DNA from: an uncultured Oscillospiraceae bacterium
Lineage (GTDB): Bacteria; Bacillota; Clostridia; Oscillospirales; Acutalibacteraceae
DNA: 64,000 nt
Assembly (NCBI GenBank): GCA_958366985.1
Contig: CATXDC010000001.1
Coordinates: 62,001 to 126,000 of the forward strand
Direction of reading: 5' to 3'
Below the pieces are notes generated by a model that did not search any database, was not told the origin of the DNA, and saw only the letters and a program-made list of their open reading frames with translations. Of this stretch, positions 1 through 7,701 are shown one piece after another; the first letter of the stretch is position 1; every line of letters begins with the position of its first letter. The position numbers were made by a program, and so were the translations under genes.

Positions 1-15
1 AAGTTTACAGATATT

Positions 16-55
16 AAAAACAAGCAGTTGCTTTCTCAGCAGCTGCTTGTTTTTA
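16..55 (+). terminator. Rho-independent terminator of a gene upstream of the window
   Basis: An 11-bp stem (arms 21-31 and 39-49, one G-T pair) with a short loop is preceded by an A-run and followed by a T-run. The gene it ends lies outside the window. The A-run on the other side would let it work in both directions. Confidence 0.8.
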
Positions 56-172
56 TCTACGATAAAAATAGTTTCTCATTAAAATTAATTTCAGGTCATT
101 TAATGTTTACAATATGTTAATGAATTTATTTTACATATAGCTTACAATATTTTCTGAAAGTTGGTGTGTCTT

Positions 173-1045
173 TTGTTTGGGTATGTAAGAGCGTATAAGC
201 CGGAGCTTAAAATTAAAGATTACGAAGCATATAAAGGCGTATACTGTACTCTTTGTACCAGCCTTGGTAAGCACTATGGTATACTCTCACGTATGACACT
301 CAGCTACGATTTTACTTTTTTTGCCATTGTACGTCTTGCGGCTTTGCAGGTTTGTCCGGGCTTTCACAAAGGAAAATGCTGTTTTAACCCCTTGAAAAAA
401 TGTACTAAATGTACCGGCAATGATGAAGAGTTTAATTATACTTGCGCCGTGGCGATGATAATGTTTTATTATAAGCTGAAGGATGATATAAGCGACAATG
501 TATTTCACAAAAGACTGTTGTCATATTTACTGTATCCTTTTGCCGCATATGTTCATAAGAAAGCTGCTAAAAATTATCCTGAGGCCGAACAAATTGTCAA
601 AAGGGCAATTGAAAAACAAAACGATGCCGAAAGCAAAAAAACAAGCAGTATAGATGAAGCGGCGCATCCTACATCCGAGGCAATGGCTGCTTTAATATCT
701 TATGGCTTCGAGGGTGATACTAAAACCGTTCTTGAGAGGATAGGTTACTGCGTAGGACGCTGGGTTTATATAACTGACGCTTTTGATGACTTTGAAAAAG
801 ACTGTAAAAGCGGAAATTATAATACATTTGCAGTAAGAAGCGAATATCGTTGCGACGATAAAGCTCAGAATGATATTATATATAAATCTGCAGTGGATTT
901 GCTTAACAAAACAGCAGATGAAGCTTATCTTGCTTATGAATTGCTTGAATGCGATGCATTTAAACCCATAATAGAAAATATATTGGACTGCGGAATGAGC
1001 ATTTGTACAAAAAATATATTAGAACGTAAGGTCGTGAAAGAATGA
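173..1045 (+). CDS. DUF5685 family protein, function unknown
   Basis: This 290-residue soluble, mostly helical protein belongs, by its N-terminus (MFGYVRAYKPEL) and the following YCTLC motif, to the family I know as DUF5685. The reading frame opens with a TTG at 161, but the family usually begins MFGYVR. That points to the TTG at 173, which also has a GGTG-type ribosome site at a workable distance. Cysteines cluster near residues 24-27 and 79-90 (CC...KCTKC). Near residues 204-220 there is an aspartate-rich stretch (DAFDDFEKD followed by GNYN) that resembles the second acidic motif of all-alpha isoprenoid synthases. The gene overlaps the start of the next one by 4 bases, so it is probably translationally coupled to the J-domain gene. 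No function is established. Confidence 0.75.
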   Translation: MFGYVRAYKPELKIKDYEAYKGVYCTLCTSLGKHYGILSRMTLSYDFTFFAIVRLAALQVCPGFHKGKCCFNPLKKCTKCTGNDEEFNYTCAVAMIMFYYKLKDDISDNVFHKRLLSYLLYPFAAYVHKKAAKNYPEAEQIVKRAIEKQNDAESKKTSSIDEAAHPTSEAMAALISYGFEGDTKTVLERIGYCVGRWVYITDAFDDFEKDCKSGNYNTFAVRSEYRCDDKAQNDIIYKSAVDLLNKTADEAYLAYELLECDAFKPIIENILDCGMSICTKNILERKVVKE

Positions 1046-1677
1046 AAAATCCATACAGTGTTTTAAATATTTCAGAAAATGCTACTGATGAAGAGGTAAA
1101 AGAAGCTTACAGAAATCTTGCAAGAAAATATCAGTCGGATAGTTATTCTTCAGGACCTCTTGCGGAAATTGCCGCTAAAAAGATGCGTGAGCTTGATGAA
1201 GCTTATGATACGATAATTTTAAACAGACGTTCATCTGGCAACAACAATTCTTCAAATACAGGTAATTATAAAAATACAGGTACACGTTCTTCTGGATATC
1301 AGCAATATCAGAACACATCTTCCTTTGCAGATATCAGGGCTAAAATATCTGCAAATCGTATAGATGATGCGGAAACATTGCTTGACGGTGTTCCTAAAAC
1401 CATGCGTGATGCTGAGTGGTATTTCCTCAAAGGTACTGTCCAGTACAGAAGAGGCTGGTTTGAAGAAGCGCAGAAAAATTACGCAACAGCATGCAGTATG
1501 GATCCTGATAACGGCGAATACAAAGCGGCTTTCAATCAGGTTACAAATCCCAGAGCCGGCGGTTATCGCACAAGACAAACTAACAGCGGATGTTCTGGCT
1601 GCGATATCTGTTCCAGTCTTATTTGTGCTGACTGCTGCTGTGAATGTTTTGGAGGAGATTTAGTTCCTTGCTGCTGA
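1042..1677 (+). CDS. J-domain protein with degenerate HPD motif, TPR-like middle and Cys-rich tail
   Basis: A 211-residue protein. Residues 1-60 are a recognisable DnaJ J-domain (NPYSVLNI at the start, then helix II YRNLARKY). The HPD tripeptide needed to stimulate DnaK is QSD here (Q31-S32-D33). A Gly/Ser/Asn/Gln-rich linker follows at about 67-95. Residues 96-170 look like one or two TPR-like helical hairpins (AEWYFLKGTVQYRRGWFEEA). The last 30 residues are Cys-rich, with about nine cysteines in CxxC, CCC and CC arrangements, suggesting metal binding. The ATG overlaps the stop of the DUF5685 gene. This is not the housekeeping DnaJ, which has a G/F region and a zinc finger in another arrangement. 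It may recruit Hsp70 poorly or not at all. Confidence 0.8.
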   Translation: MKNPYSVLNISENATDEEVKEAYRNLARKYQSDSYSSGPLAEIAAKKMRELDEAYDTIILNRRSSGNNNSSNTGNYKNTGTRSSGYQQYQNTSSFADIRAKISANRIDDAETLLDGVPKTMRDAEWYFLKGTVQYRRGWFEEAQKNYATACSMDPDNGEYKAAFNQVTNPRAGGYRTRQTNSGCSGCDICSSLICADCCCECFGGDLVPCC

Positions 1678-1699
1678 TTGCTGATAGGGGGAAGATGGT

Positions 1700-2236
1700 T
1701 TGAAAAGACAAAGTACTAAGGTTGCGCTTTGCGGAATAATATCTTCGGTTTCAGTAGTTCTTATGTTTATGACCGGATTGTTTCCGTTTTTAACCTATAC
1801 GCTACCTGCGGTTTCGGGAGCACTTTTGTCTATACTTGTTATAGAAATTAATAAAAAGTGGGCTACTGGAGCTTATGTTGCAATAAGCCTGCTGTCAATA
1901 CTCATTGTAGCCGATAAAGAGGCTGCAATGTTTTTTGTCGCTTTTTTTGGATATTATCCTATAATTAAAGAAGTAATTGAAAGAAAACTCTCAAAATTTT
2001 TTGAATGGACAGTAAAACTACTGCTCTTTAACTTTACGGCAGTGGCTGCTTATGCGATTATCATATATGTTTTTGGTATACCTTTTGATGAACTTGAGGA
2101 ATACGGCAAATATTCTGCATTAATACTTTTGGCCATGGGAAATGTAATTTTTCTTCTTTACGATTATTGCATGACTTCACTTATTACTTTATATTACAAA
2201 AAATGGCAAAAAAGATTTCATAGTTTATTTAAATAA
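1700..2236 (+). CDS. Small polytopic membrane protein, ECF S-component-like
   Basis: A 178-residue, very hydrophobic protein with about five or six membrane segments. It starts at TTG 1700, behind AGGGGGAAG; the ATG five bases earlier is followed at once by a stop in its frame. The N-terminal pattern (short basic leader, a first helix with small residues, then a proline-containing loop before helix 2) resembles substrate-binding S components of ECF transporters. I see no riboswitch that would suggest a substrate. It lies 22 bases after the J-domain gene and may share its transcript. The real function is unknown; the S-component reading is inference. Confidence 0.65.
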   Translation: MKRQSTKVALCGIISSVSVVLMFMTGLFPFLTYTLPAVSGALLSILVIEINKKWATGAYVAISLLSILIVADKEAAMFFVAFFGYYPIIKEVIERKLSKFFEWTVKLLLFNFTAVAAYAIIIYVFGIPFDELEEYGKYSALILLAMGNVIFLLYDYCMTSLITLYYKKWQKRFHSLFK

Positions 2237-2302
2237 CTTCACTTTTTGTCGTTAAAAGTGTATTATAGCATTATAATATTACCTTATGGGGTTTGTGTTG
2301 TA

Positions 2303-3148
2303 ATGAATTTTAAAAAGAGTATTTCTTTCATTTTACTGCTGGTAGTTGTATTTGGTTTGTGTAAAAATTTATTTGTGTCATATGCCGCAGAAAACAGCGG
2401 CTATGTTATATTGCTGAATGATGAAAATGCATCTATTTCTTTTGCCGGTATGAATTATGCTGTTGACAGTGATTTGAAAAGCGCATCTATTGAATTTCAA
2501 ACGACAGATACGCATTTGTTTAAAGGTAAGCAAGGTGTTGAGCTCACAGTAATTTGCGGTGATAAAAGAGATACTGTATATATTGATTCCTCTTCAGGTA
2601 TAGATGCCGATGCATCTTTTTTCTCTTTAAGTAATGTTTACACTCAAGTAAACACTTATGATAGTCATACAAATGTAAAAATAAATTTTAAGCTTAACTT
2701 TGATGAAAAGCTGAAAGACAAACTGATTTTCAAAATGCAGTTTACTAATGCTGTGGGCGGATTAAGTGAAGAAGTTTATCATGTGTTATATAGTCCCGAT
2801 GAAACTACAGAGAAAACCACAAAATATAAAGAAAGTACAACGCATAAACTAACTGAAAGTTCAAACAATAACAGGCAAACTTCGGGATCATCTTCCCTTA
2901 ATTCTACAGAAAATTATCAGAAATATCCAAATTCAGATAATAGTAATTATAGTAATGTTAATGATAGTGTTTTTTCTTTAGAGCATTTGTCTCCTGATTT
3001 TAACAGCACTACAACCGCTGATACATTCAGCGATCAAAAAGGCACTTTCGGTTTGCGGCAAGTAGTTGCAATAATTCTTGCAGTGTTTCTTGTTGCCGCA
3101 GCCGCTGTATGCATAATAATTGGAATAAAAAGAAACAAGGTGACGTAA
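2303..3148 (+). CDS. Secreted, membrane-anchored surface protein of unknown function
   Basis: I chose the ATG at 2303 because it gives a standard signal peptide: basic NFKK, a hydrophobic core and a likely cleavage after SYAA near residue 30. The predicted product is 281 residues. Residues 31-165 look like a beta-rich extracellular domain. Residues 170-240 are a low-complexity Ser/Thr/Asn/Lys linker. A single membrane helix follows near 252-275, ending in a short basic tail, so the protein should sit in the membrane with its bulk outside the cell. There is no LPXTG motif. The stop lies 4 bases before the MATE gene. No family recognised. Confidence 0.7.
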   Translation: MNFKKSISFILLLVVVFGLCKNLFVSYAAENSGYVILLNDENASISFAGMNYAVDSDLKSASIEFQTTDTHLFKGKQGVELTVICGDKRDTVYIDSSSGIDADASFFSLSNVYTQVNTYDSHTNVKINFKLNFDEKLKDKLIFKMQFTNAVGGLSEEVYHVLYSPDETTEKTTKYKESTTHKLTESSNNNRQTSGSSSLNSTENYQKYPNSDNSNYSNVNDSVFSLEHLSPDFNSTTTADTFSDQKGTFGLRQVVAIILAVFLVAAAAVCIIIGIKRNKVT

Positions 3149-3151
3149 GTT

Positions 3152-4516
3152 TTGGCAAAAAGACAAACAGATTTGGGAAAAGACAAAATAGGAGGTCTGA
3201 TAATTAGGCTGGCAGTTCCGTCAATAGCTGCACAGCTTGTAAATGCACTGTACAACATAGTAGATAGAATCTACATAGGCCATATTGACGTTATAGGTTC
3301 TACTGCCCTTACGGGTGTAGGAGTAACCTTTCCGCTGATTTTGATTATTTCTGCTTTCAGCGCTTTGATAGGTATGGGCGGAGCTCCGAGAGCAGCAATA
3401 AAAATGGGTGCTGGAGATAATGAAGGTGCAGAAAAAATTCTTGGTAACTGTACAAGTGTTTTAATCGGATTGTCCATAGTACTCACAACGGTCTTTATGA
3501 TTTTCCGAGATCCGCTTTTGATGGCTTTCGGTGCTTCTGAAAATACCATCGGTTATGCATCCGATTACATGGAGATCTATCTTATCGGCACTATATCTGT
3601 CCAGCTTGCTCTCGGTCTTAATTCGTTTATTTCTACTCAGGGTTTTGCTACAATAAGTATGGCAACTGTACTGATAGGAGCAGTGACAAATATTGTTCTT
3701 GACCCCGTATTTATCTATGGTTTTAATATGGGTGTAAAGGGCGCTGCAATCGCCACTATACTTTCTCAGACACTTTCTGCAATTTGGGTAGTTATATTCC
3801 TTACCGGTAAAAAGACAAAGATTAAGATTAAGCTTTCAAACTTTAAGCCGGAAAGAAAAGTTATTTTCCCGGCTCTTGCTCTGGGACTGTCTCCATTCAT
3901 TATGCAGAGTACAGAAAGCCTTGTTGTTGTTACACTCAATTCTTCTCTTCAGGGCTACGGCGGAGACCTTGCTGTCGGAGCTATGACAATAATCAGCAGT
4001 ATTATGCAGCTTGTTTATCTTCCTATGCAGGGACTTGCTCAGGGTGCTCAGCCGATTATCAGTTATAACTACGGCGCAGGTAATAAGGAACGTGTAAAGA
4101 AAGCCTTTAAAATGTTTATTACTATCTCGTTATCTTATTCGGTAGTAATGTGGCTTTTTGTTATGCTTTTGCCTCAGCTTCTTGTACGCATATTTACAAG
4201 CGATGCACAGCTAATGGAAACAGCCTCATGGGCTTTGAGAATTTATATGGCGGGAATATTTGCCCTGGGAGCTCAGACTGCCTGTCAGCAAACCTTTGTT
4301 TCACTTGGCCAGGCAAATGTATCAATAATATTGGCTCTTTTAAGGAAGATCATCTTACTTATTCCTTTGGTATACATTCTTCCGCTGTTCCTTGCAGATA
4401 AGGTCTTGGGTGTATTCCTGGCAGAACCTTTTGCGGATGTTATTGCAGCCACAGTTACAACAATTGTCTTTGCAATTAGATTTCCGAAGATTCTCAAAAA
4501 TAAAGTCATTGACTGA
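3152..4516 (+). CDS. MATE family multidrug/Na+ antiporter
   Basis: A 454-residue integral membrane protein with about 12 membrane helices in two homologous halves. It belongs to the MATE (multi-antimicrobial extrusion) family: the N-terminus LIIRLAVPSIAAQLVNALYN and the following IVDRIYIG are typical of the first MatE repeat, and AQPIISYNYGAGN marks the second. MATE proteins export cationic drugs or metabolites in exchange for Na+ or H+; this one's substrate cannot be told from sequence. The start is TTG at 3152, with AAGGTG about 10 bases upstream. A clear terminator follows at 4537. Confidence 0.9.
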   Translation: MAKRQTDLGKDKIGGLIIRLAVPSIAAQLVNALYNIVDRIYIGHIDVIGSTALTGVGVTFPLILIISAFSALIGMGGAPRAAIKMGAGDNEGAEKILGNCTSVLIGLSIVLTTVFMIFRDPLLMAFGASENTIGYASDYMEIYLIGTISVQLALGLNSFISTQGFATISMATVLIGAVTNIVLDPVFIYGFNMGVKGAAIATILSQTLSAIWVVIFLTGKKTKIKIKLSNFKPERKVIFPALALGLSPFIMQSTESLVVVTLNSSLQGYGGDLAVGAMTIISSIMQLVYLPMQGLAQGAQPIISYNYGAGNKERVKKAFKMFITISLSYSVVMWLFVMLLPQLLVRIFTSDAQLMETASWALRIYMAGIFALGAQTACQQTFVSLGQANVSIILALLRKIILLIPLVYILPLFLADKVLGVFLAEPFADVIAATVTTIVFAIRFPKILKNKVID

Positions 4517-4536
4517 TTATAAATGCGATACATCAT

Positions 4537-4573
4537 TAAAAAATGTCTGCTTTCTAAGCGGACATTTTTTATG
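4537..4573 (+). terminator. Rho-independent terminator after the MATE gene
   Basis: An inverted repeat (AAATGTCTGC against GCGGACATTT, one G-T pair) is followed by a T-run at 4565-4570 and sits 20 bases after the MATE stop codon. Confidence 0.85.
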
Positions 4574-4576
4574 CTC

Positions 4577-4605
4577 TTGCCAATTTTAATTTTTTGATTT
4601 AAAAT
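4577..4605 (+). promoter_or_regulatory. Sigma-A promoter for the ABC-F gene
   Basis: TTGCCA at 4577-4582, a 17-base spacer, and TAAAAT at 4600-4605. It lies between the terminator and the next start codon. Confidence 0.6.
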
Positions 4606-4628
4606 GTACAGCGCAAAGGAGAAAAAAT

Positions 4629-6563
4629 ATGGCTTTACTTAATGTATATAATTTAAAAATGGAATTTGGTGAGAGATTACTTTTTTCTGGCGCATCTTTT
4701 GAAATCGGAGATTACGATAAAGTAGGAGTAATTGGTGCAAACGGAACAGGAAAAACCACTCTTTTCAAACTTATAACCGGAGAAATGCAGCCAAGTGCAG
4801 GAGAGATATATAAATCAAAAAATGCGGTTGTAGGTTATATGGAGCAGCACGCCTGTTCTGACAGCAACCGTTCTCTCTATTCAGAGGTTCTTACAGTTTT
4901 TGAGCCACTTATGAAAATGGAAGATGAGCTTGAAGAGATTGCTTTTAAAATAGAAACTCAGGGTGCTGATGATGCGATTTTAGAGCGTCAGGCACATCTT
5001 ACGGAAAGATTTGAAAGAGACGGCGGCCTGACTTTCAGAAGCAGAGCAAAGGCAGCAATAATCGGCTTGGGCTTTTCTGAAAAGGATATGGATTTGCCGT
5101 GTGGAAAGCTCAGCGGAGGGCAGCGTTCAAAAATCAGTTTGGCTAAGCTGCTTCTATCAGGAGCAAATTTCCTTCTTTTAGACGAGCCTACTAACCATTT
5201 GGATATTAAAAGCGTAGAATGGCTTGAGGATTTTCTTAAAAATTTCAGCGGCGGATGTCTGATTATTTCCCATGACCGATATTTTCTTGATAAAGTTACC
5301 GATAAAACTATGATGATAGAAAACAAACGTGTTAATTTTGGAAACCGCAGTTATTCGGGTTTTATGCAGCTGAGGGAAGTGCAAAGAGAAATCGAACTGC
5401 GTCATTATGAAAATACCATGAAAGAGGCCCACAGAATAGAGGGGATAATAGAGCAACAAAGACGTTGGAACCGTGAACGGAATATAAGAATGGCTGAAAG
5501 CAAACAAAAGCAGCTAGACCGTCTTCTTGAAAATGTAGAGAAGCCTGAAAGTGAAGCCAAAACTCTTGATTTTAAATTTTCTGCTTCACAGGTAAGCGGC
5601 AATGAGGTTTTGAACGCCGATAATCTTTCAAAATCCTTTGGAGATAAAAAGATTTTCTCTGATATTTCCTTCCAGATATTACGAAATGAAAAAGTCTTTT
5701 TGCTCGGTGAAAACGGATGCGGAAAAACAACGCTTTTCAAGATGATTTTAGGAACCTACCCGTGTGATAATGGCACCGTAAAACTTGGAGCAAATGTTAA
5801 AATAGGATATTTCGACCAAACCCTTGAGAGCCTTAATAACAACGCAACGGTTTTGTCTGAAATCTGGGATTGTTATCCCGCTATGACAGAAACCACTGTG
5901 CGAAGTGCATTAGCAGCATTTTTGTTTATGGGAGACGATATAAGTAAACGCATTTCTTCTCTCAGCGGCGGCGAAAAGGCACGAGTTGCACTTCTCAAGC
6001 TTATGCTTTCAGGAGCAAATTTCCTGCTCCTTGACGAACCTACAAACCATCTTGACATTTCTTCCCGAGAAGCTCTTGAAAATGCCATAGCCGGGTATGA
6101 CGGAACAGTTTTCGCAATATCTCATGACCGATATTTTATAAATAAGCTCGCAGACAGAATCCTGTGGATGAACAAAAGCGGAATAGAAAAGTATCAGGGA
6201 GATTATGACTATTTTGCCGAAAAACGTGCCGCAAAGGAAGCGGAGGTAAATGAGACTAAAGAACAAAATAAAAAGCCAAAAGTCAATTTATATGTTCTGC
6301 GAAAAGAAGCTGAAAGCGAGAAAAGAAAGCTAAATACAGCAATAAAAAAATGTGAAAATGAAATAGAAGAGACTGAAGCGGAAATAGAAAAATTAAATTC
6401 CGATTTAGCAGATCCGGAAATTTCTTCAAATTACGAAGATGTTATGGAACGCACAGAGAAGCTTGATGAGGCAACAAAAAATCTTGACAGGCTTTATGGA
6501 TTGTGGGATGAGCTTCACGAAAAGCTGGATAAAATTACAATGGAAATAAATACTGAGTATTGA
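4629..6563 (+). CDS. ABC-F family ATPase (ribosome-associated)
   Basis: A 644-residue protein with two ABC ATPase domains in one chain and no membrane segment, which is the ABC-F architecture. Walker A motifs are GANGTGKT (residues 36-43) and GENGCGKT (near 360). Signature motifs are LSGGQRS and LSGGEKA, and both Walker B regions read LLLDEPTNHLD. The linker between the domains is long and helical, and the C-terminus (about 545-640) is a charged coiled coil like those of Uup and YdiF. ABC-F proteins bind the ribosomal E site and relieve stalling, and some give antibiotic resistance. Which subfamily this is cannot be decided here. It has its own promoter upstream, and its stop codon overlaps the promoter of the next transcript. 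Confidence 0.9.
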   Translation: MALLNVYNLKMEFGERLLFSGASFEIGDYDKVGVIGANGTGKTTLFKLITGEMQPSAGEIYKSKNAVVGYMEQHACSDSNRSLYSEVLTVFEPLMKMEDELEEIAFKIETQGADDAILERQAHLTERFERDGGLTFRSRAKAAIIGLGFSEKDMDLPCGKLSGGQRSKISLAKLLLSGANFLLLDEPTNHLDIKSVEWLEDFLKNFSGGCLIISHDRYFLDKVTDKTMMIENKRVNFGNRSYSGFMQLREVQREIELRHYENTMKEAHRIEGIIEQQRRWNRERNIRMAESKQKQLDRLLENVEKPESEAKTLDFKFSASQVSGNEVLNADNLSKSFGDKKIFSDISFQILRNEKVFLLGENGCGKTTLFKMILGTYPCDNGTVKLGANVKIGYFDQTLESLNNNATVLSEIWDCYPAMTETTVRSALAAFLFMGDDISKRISSLSGGEKARVALLKLMLSGANFLLLDEPTNHLDISSREALENAIAGYDGTVFAISHDRYFINKLADRILWMNKSGIEKYQGDYDYFAEKRAAKEAEVNETKEQNKKPKVNLYVLRKEAESEKRKLNTAIKKCENEIEETEAEIEKLNSDLADPEISSNYEDVMERTEKLDEATKNLDRLYGLWDELHEKLDKITMEINTEY

Positions 6564-6588
6564 CAGTAAATTTCTATAGTGGTATTAT
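6560..6588 (+). promoter_or_regulatory. Sigma-A promoter of the FMN riboswitch-ribU transcript
   Basis: A perfect TTGACA (6560-6565), 17-base spacer and TATTAT (6583-6588). The -35 box overlaps the TGA stop (6561-6563) of the ABC-F gene. Confidence 0.8.
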
Positions 6589-6607
6589 TATTTACAAGTT
6601 AATAGCT

Positions 6608-6727
6608 GTCTTCAGGGCGGGGTGAAATTCCCCACCGGCAGTAATGGGCATATGCCTTAGCCTGCGAGCGAAAGCTGATTTCGGTGAGATTCCGAAGCCG
6701 ACGGTAAAGTCCGGATGAAAGAAGCGG
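6608..6727 (+). promoter_or_regulatory. FMN riboswitch (RFN element)
   Basis: The conserved RFN core is plain: AGGGCGGGGTGAAATTCCCC, then ACCGGCAGTA, AGCC(T)GCGAGCG, GATTTCGGTGAGATTCCG, and AGTCCGGATG followed by GAAGC. This aptamer binds flavin mononucleotide. A terminator hairpin follows at 6745-6775, so FMN binding probably stops transcription before ribU when flavin is plentiful. Confidence 0.97.
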
Positions 6728-6744
6728 CACCCGGTACGTGCTAA

Positions 6745-6775
6745 GAGCCCTGCTTTATTTGCAGGGCTTTTTTTG
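6745..6775 (+). terminator. Regulated terminator of the FMN riboswitch
   Basis: A perfect 8-bp stem (AGCCCTGC and GCAGGGCT) with a 7-base loop, followed by seven T's. It lies directly after the RFN aptamer and before the ribU start, so it is the expected expression platform. Confidence 0.9.
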
Positions 6776-6807
6776 TTGACAGCGTTACGAAAGGAGATTT
6801 TGTAAAT

Positions 6808-7413
6808 ATGTCAGCAGCAAAAAAAACAGAAAAACTTGTACTGTTAGGAATCTTTTCCGCAATGGCCTTTGTCCTGTATCTTTTGGAATTCCCGATTCTG
6901 CCAAGCCTTGGTCATTTGAAACTCGATTTAAGCGATTTTCCTGCACTTATCGGTTCAGTTTTCTTCGGACCGGTTTTCGGAGTAATAGTTGAGTTAATAA
7001 AAAACATACTTGAGCTTATTTTCAAAGGCATCGGTACACAGATGGGATTTGGCAATATAATGAACTTCATTGTCGGTTGCTCATATATTGTTCCGTTTTC
7101 TCTTATTTTCAGAAAATATGCTTTCGGAAAAGATATCGACAAGAAGAGGAGAGCAACTTTTGCAGTTGTAGGAGGAATTGTCGGAATTATCAGCATAATT
7201 GTTTTAGGTATAGGTTCCAATTACTTTATTGACCCATTGTTCTTTAAATATTTCCTCGGTATTGAACTTACCAGCGATGCCCTTTGGGGAGCCATTTGGG
7301 GTGCTACTGCTCTTAATGCAGTAAAGGGAGTAATGCTTGCAGTGGCTGGTTATCCTCTTATGCTTGTGCTTTCAAAATATGCAGGCAGAGTTTTTAAATT
7401 CAGTCACAAGTAA
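6808..7413 (+). CDS. ribU: Riboflavin ECF transporter S component RibU
   Basis: A 201-residue membrane protein with about six helices. The N-terminal helix, the following EFPILPSLGHLKLDLSDFP segment and the GSVFFGPVFGVIVELIKNI helix are characteristic of RibU, the riboflavin-binding S component of energy-coupling factor transporters. The FMN riboswitch directly upstream confirms the substrate. No ATPase or T component lies next to it; it is a group II ECF system and can use the shared EcfA1-A2-T module encoded at 45.8-48.4 kb. The start ATG at 6808 follows a good AAAGGAG. Confidence 0.95.
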   Translation: MSAAKKTEKLVLLGIFSAMAFVLYLLEFPILPSLGHLKLDLSDFPALIGSVFFGPVFGVIVELIKNILELIFKGIGTQMGFGNIMNFIVGCSYIVPFSLIFRKYAFGKDIDKKRRATFAVVGGIVGIISIIVLGIGSNYFIDPLFFKYFLGIELTSDALWGAIWGATALNAVKGVMLAVAGYPLMLVLSKYAGRVFKFSHK

Positions 7414-7472
7414 AACTTTTTTTCAAATTTGGAATAATTTATCGTCTGAAGGTCGAAAATGAGTTTTTACTG

Positions 7473-7501
7473 TTGACTTTTGACCGCAGATGTTGTATTA
7501 T
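7473..7501 (+). promoter_or_regulatory. Sigma-A promoter of the SAM riboswitch-metK transcript
   Basis: TTGACT (7473-7478), 17-base spacer, TATTAT (7496-7501), immediately upstream of the S-box aptamer. Confidence 0.75.
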
Positions 7502-7514
7502 TAGCTCAAACTTA

Positions 7515-7615
7515 ATACCTTATTTAGAGTGGCTGAGGGGATAGGCCCTGTGAAGCCCGGCAACCTGCTTTGAGCAAGGTGCCAATTCCTACGGTATTAA
7601 CCGAAAGATAAGGTT
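7515..7615 (+). promoter_or_regulatory. SAM-I riboswitch (S-box)
   Basis: The conserved S-box blocks are present in order: TTAGAGTGGCTGAGGG, GGCCCTGTGAAGCCCGGCAACC, AAGGTGCCAATTCC, and CGAAAGATAAGG. The outer helix P1 pairs ACCTTAT (7517-7523) with ATAAGGT (7608-7614). A second ACCTTAT at 7624-7630 can pair with the same arm, as expected for an alternative structure formed when S-adenosylmethionine is absent. It controls metK, which makes that metabolite. Confidence 0.95.
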
Positions 7616-7630
7616 ATAAATTCACCTTAT

Positions 7631-7661
7631 AAGCACCCGCGGTTAGTTGCGAGTGCTTTAT
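7631..7661 (+). terminator. Regulated terminator of the SAM riboswitch
   Basis: A stem of about 10 bp (AAGCACCCGC with GCGAGTGCTT, one mismatch) is followed by TTATTTGTG. It lies between the aptamer and the metK start. The T-tract is interrupted, so it may be a moderate terminator. Confidence 0.75.
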
Positions 7662-7701
7662 TTGTGTGATAATGTGATTTTTTATCAAAGGAGTTAAAGA
7701 A

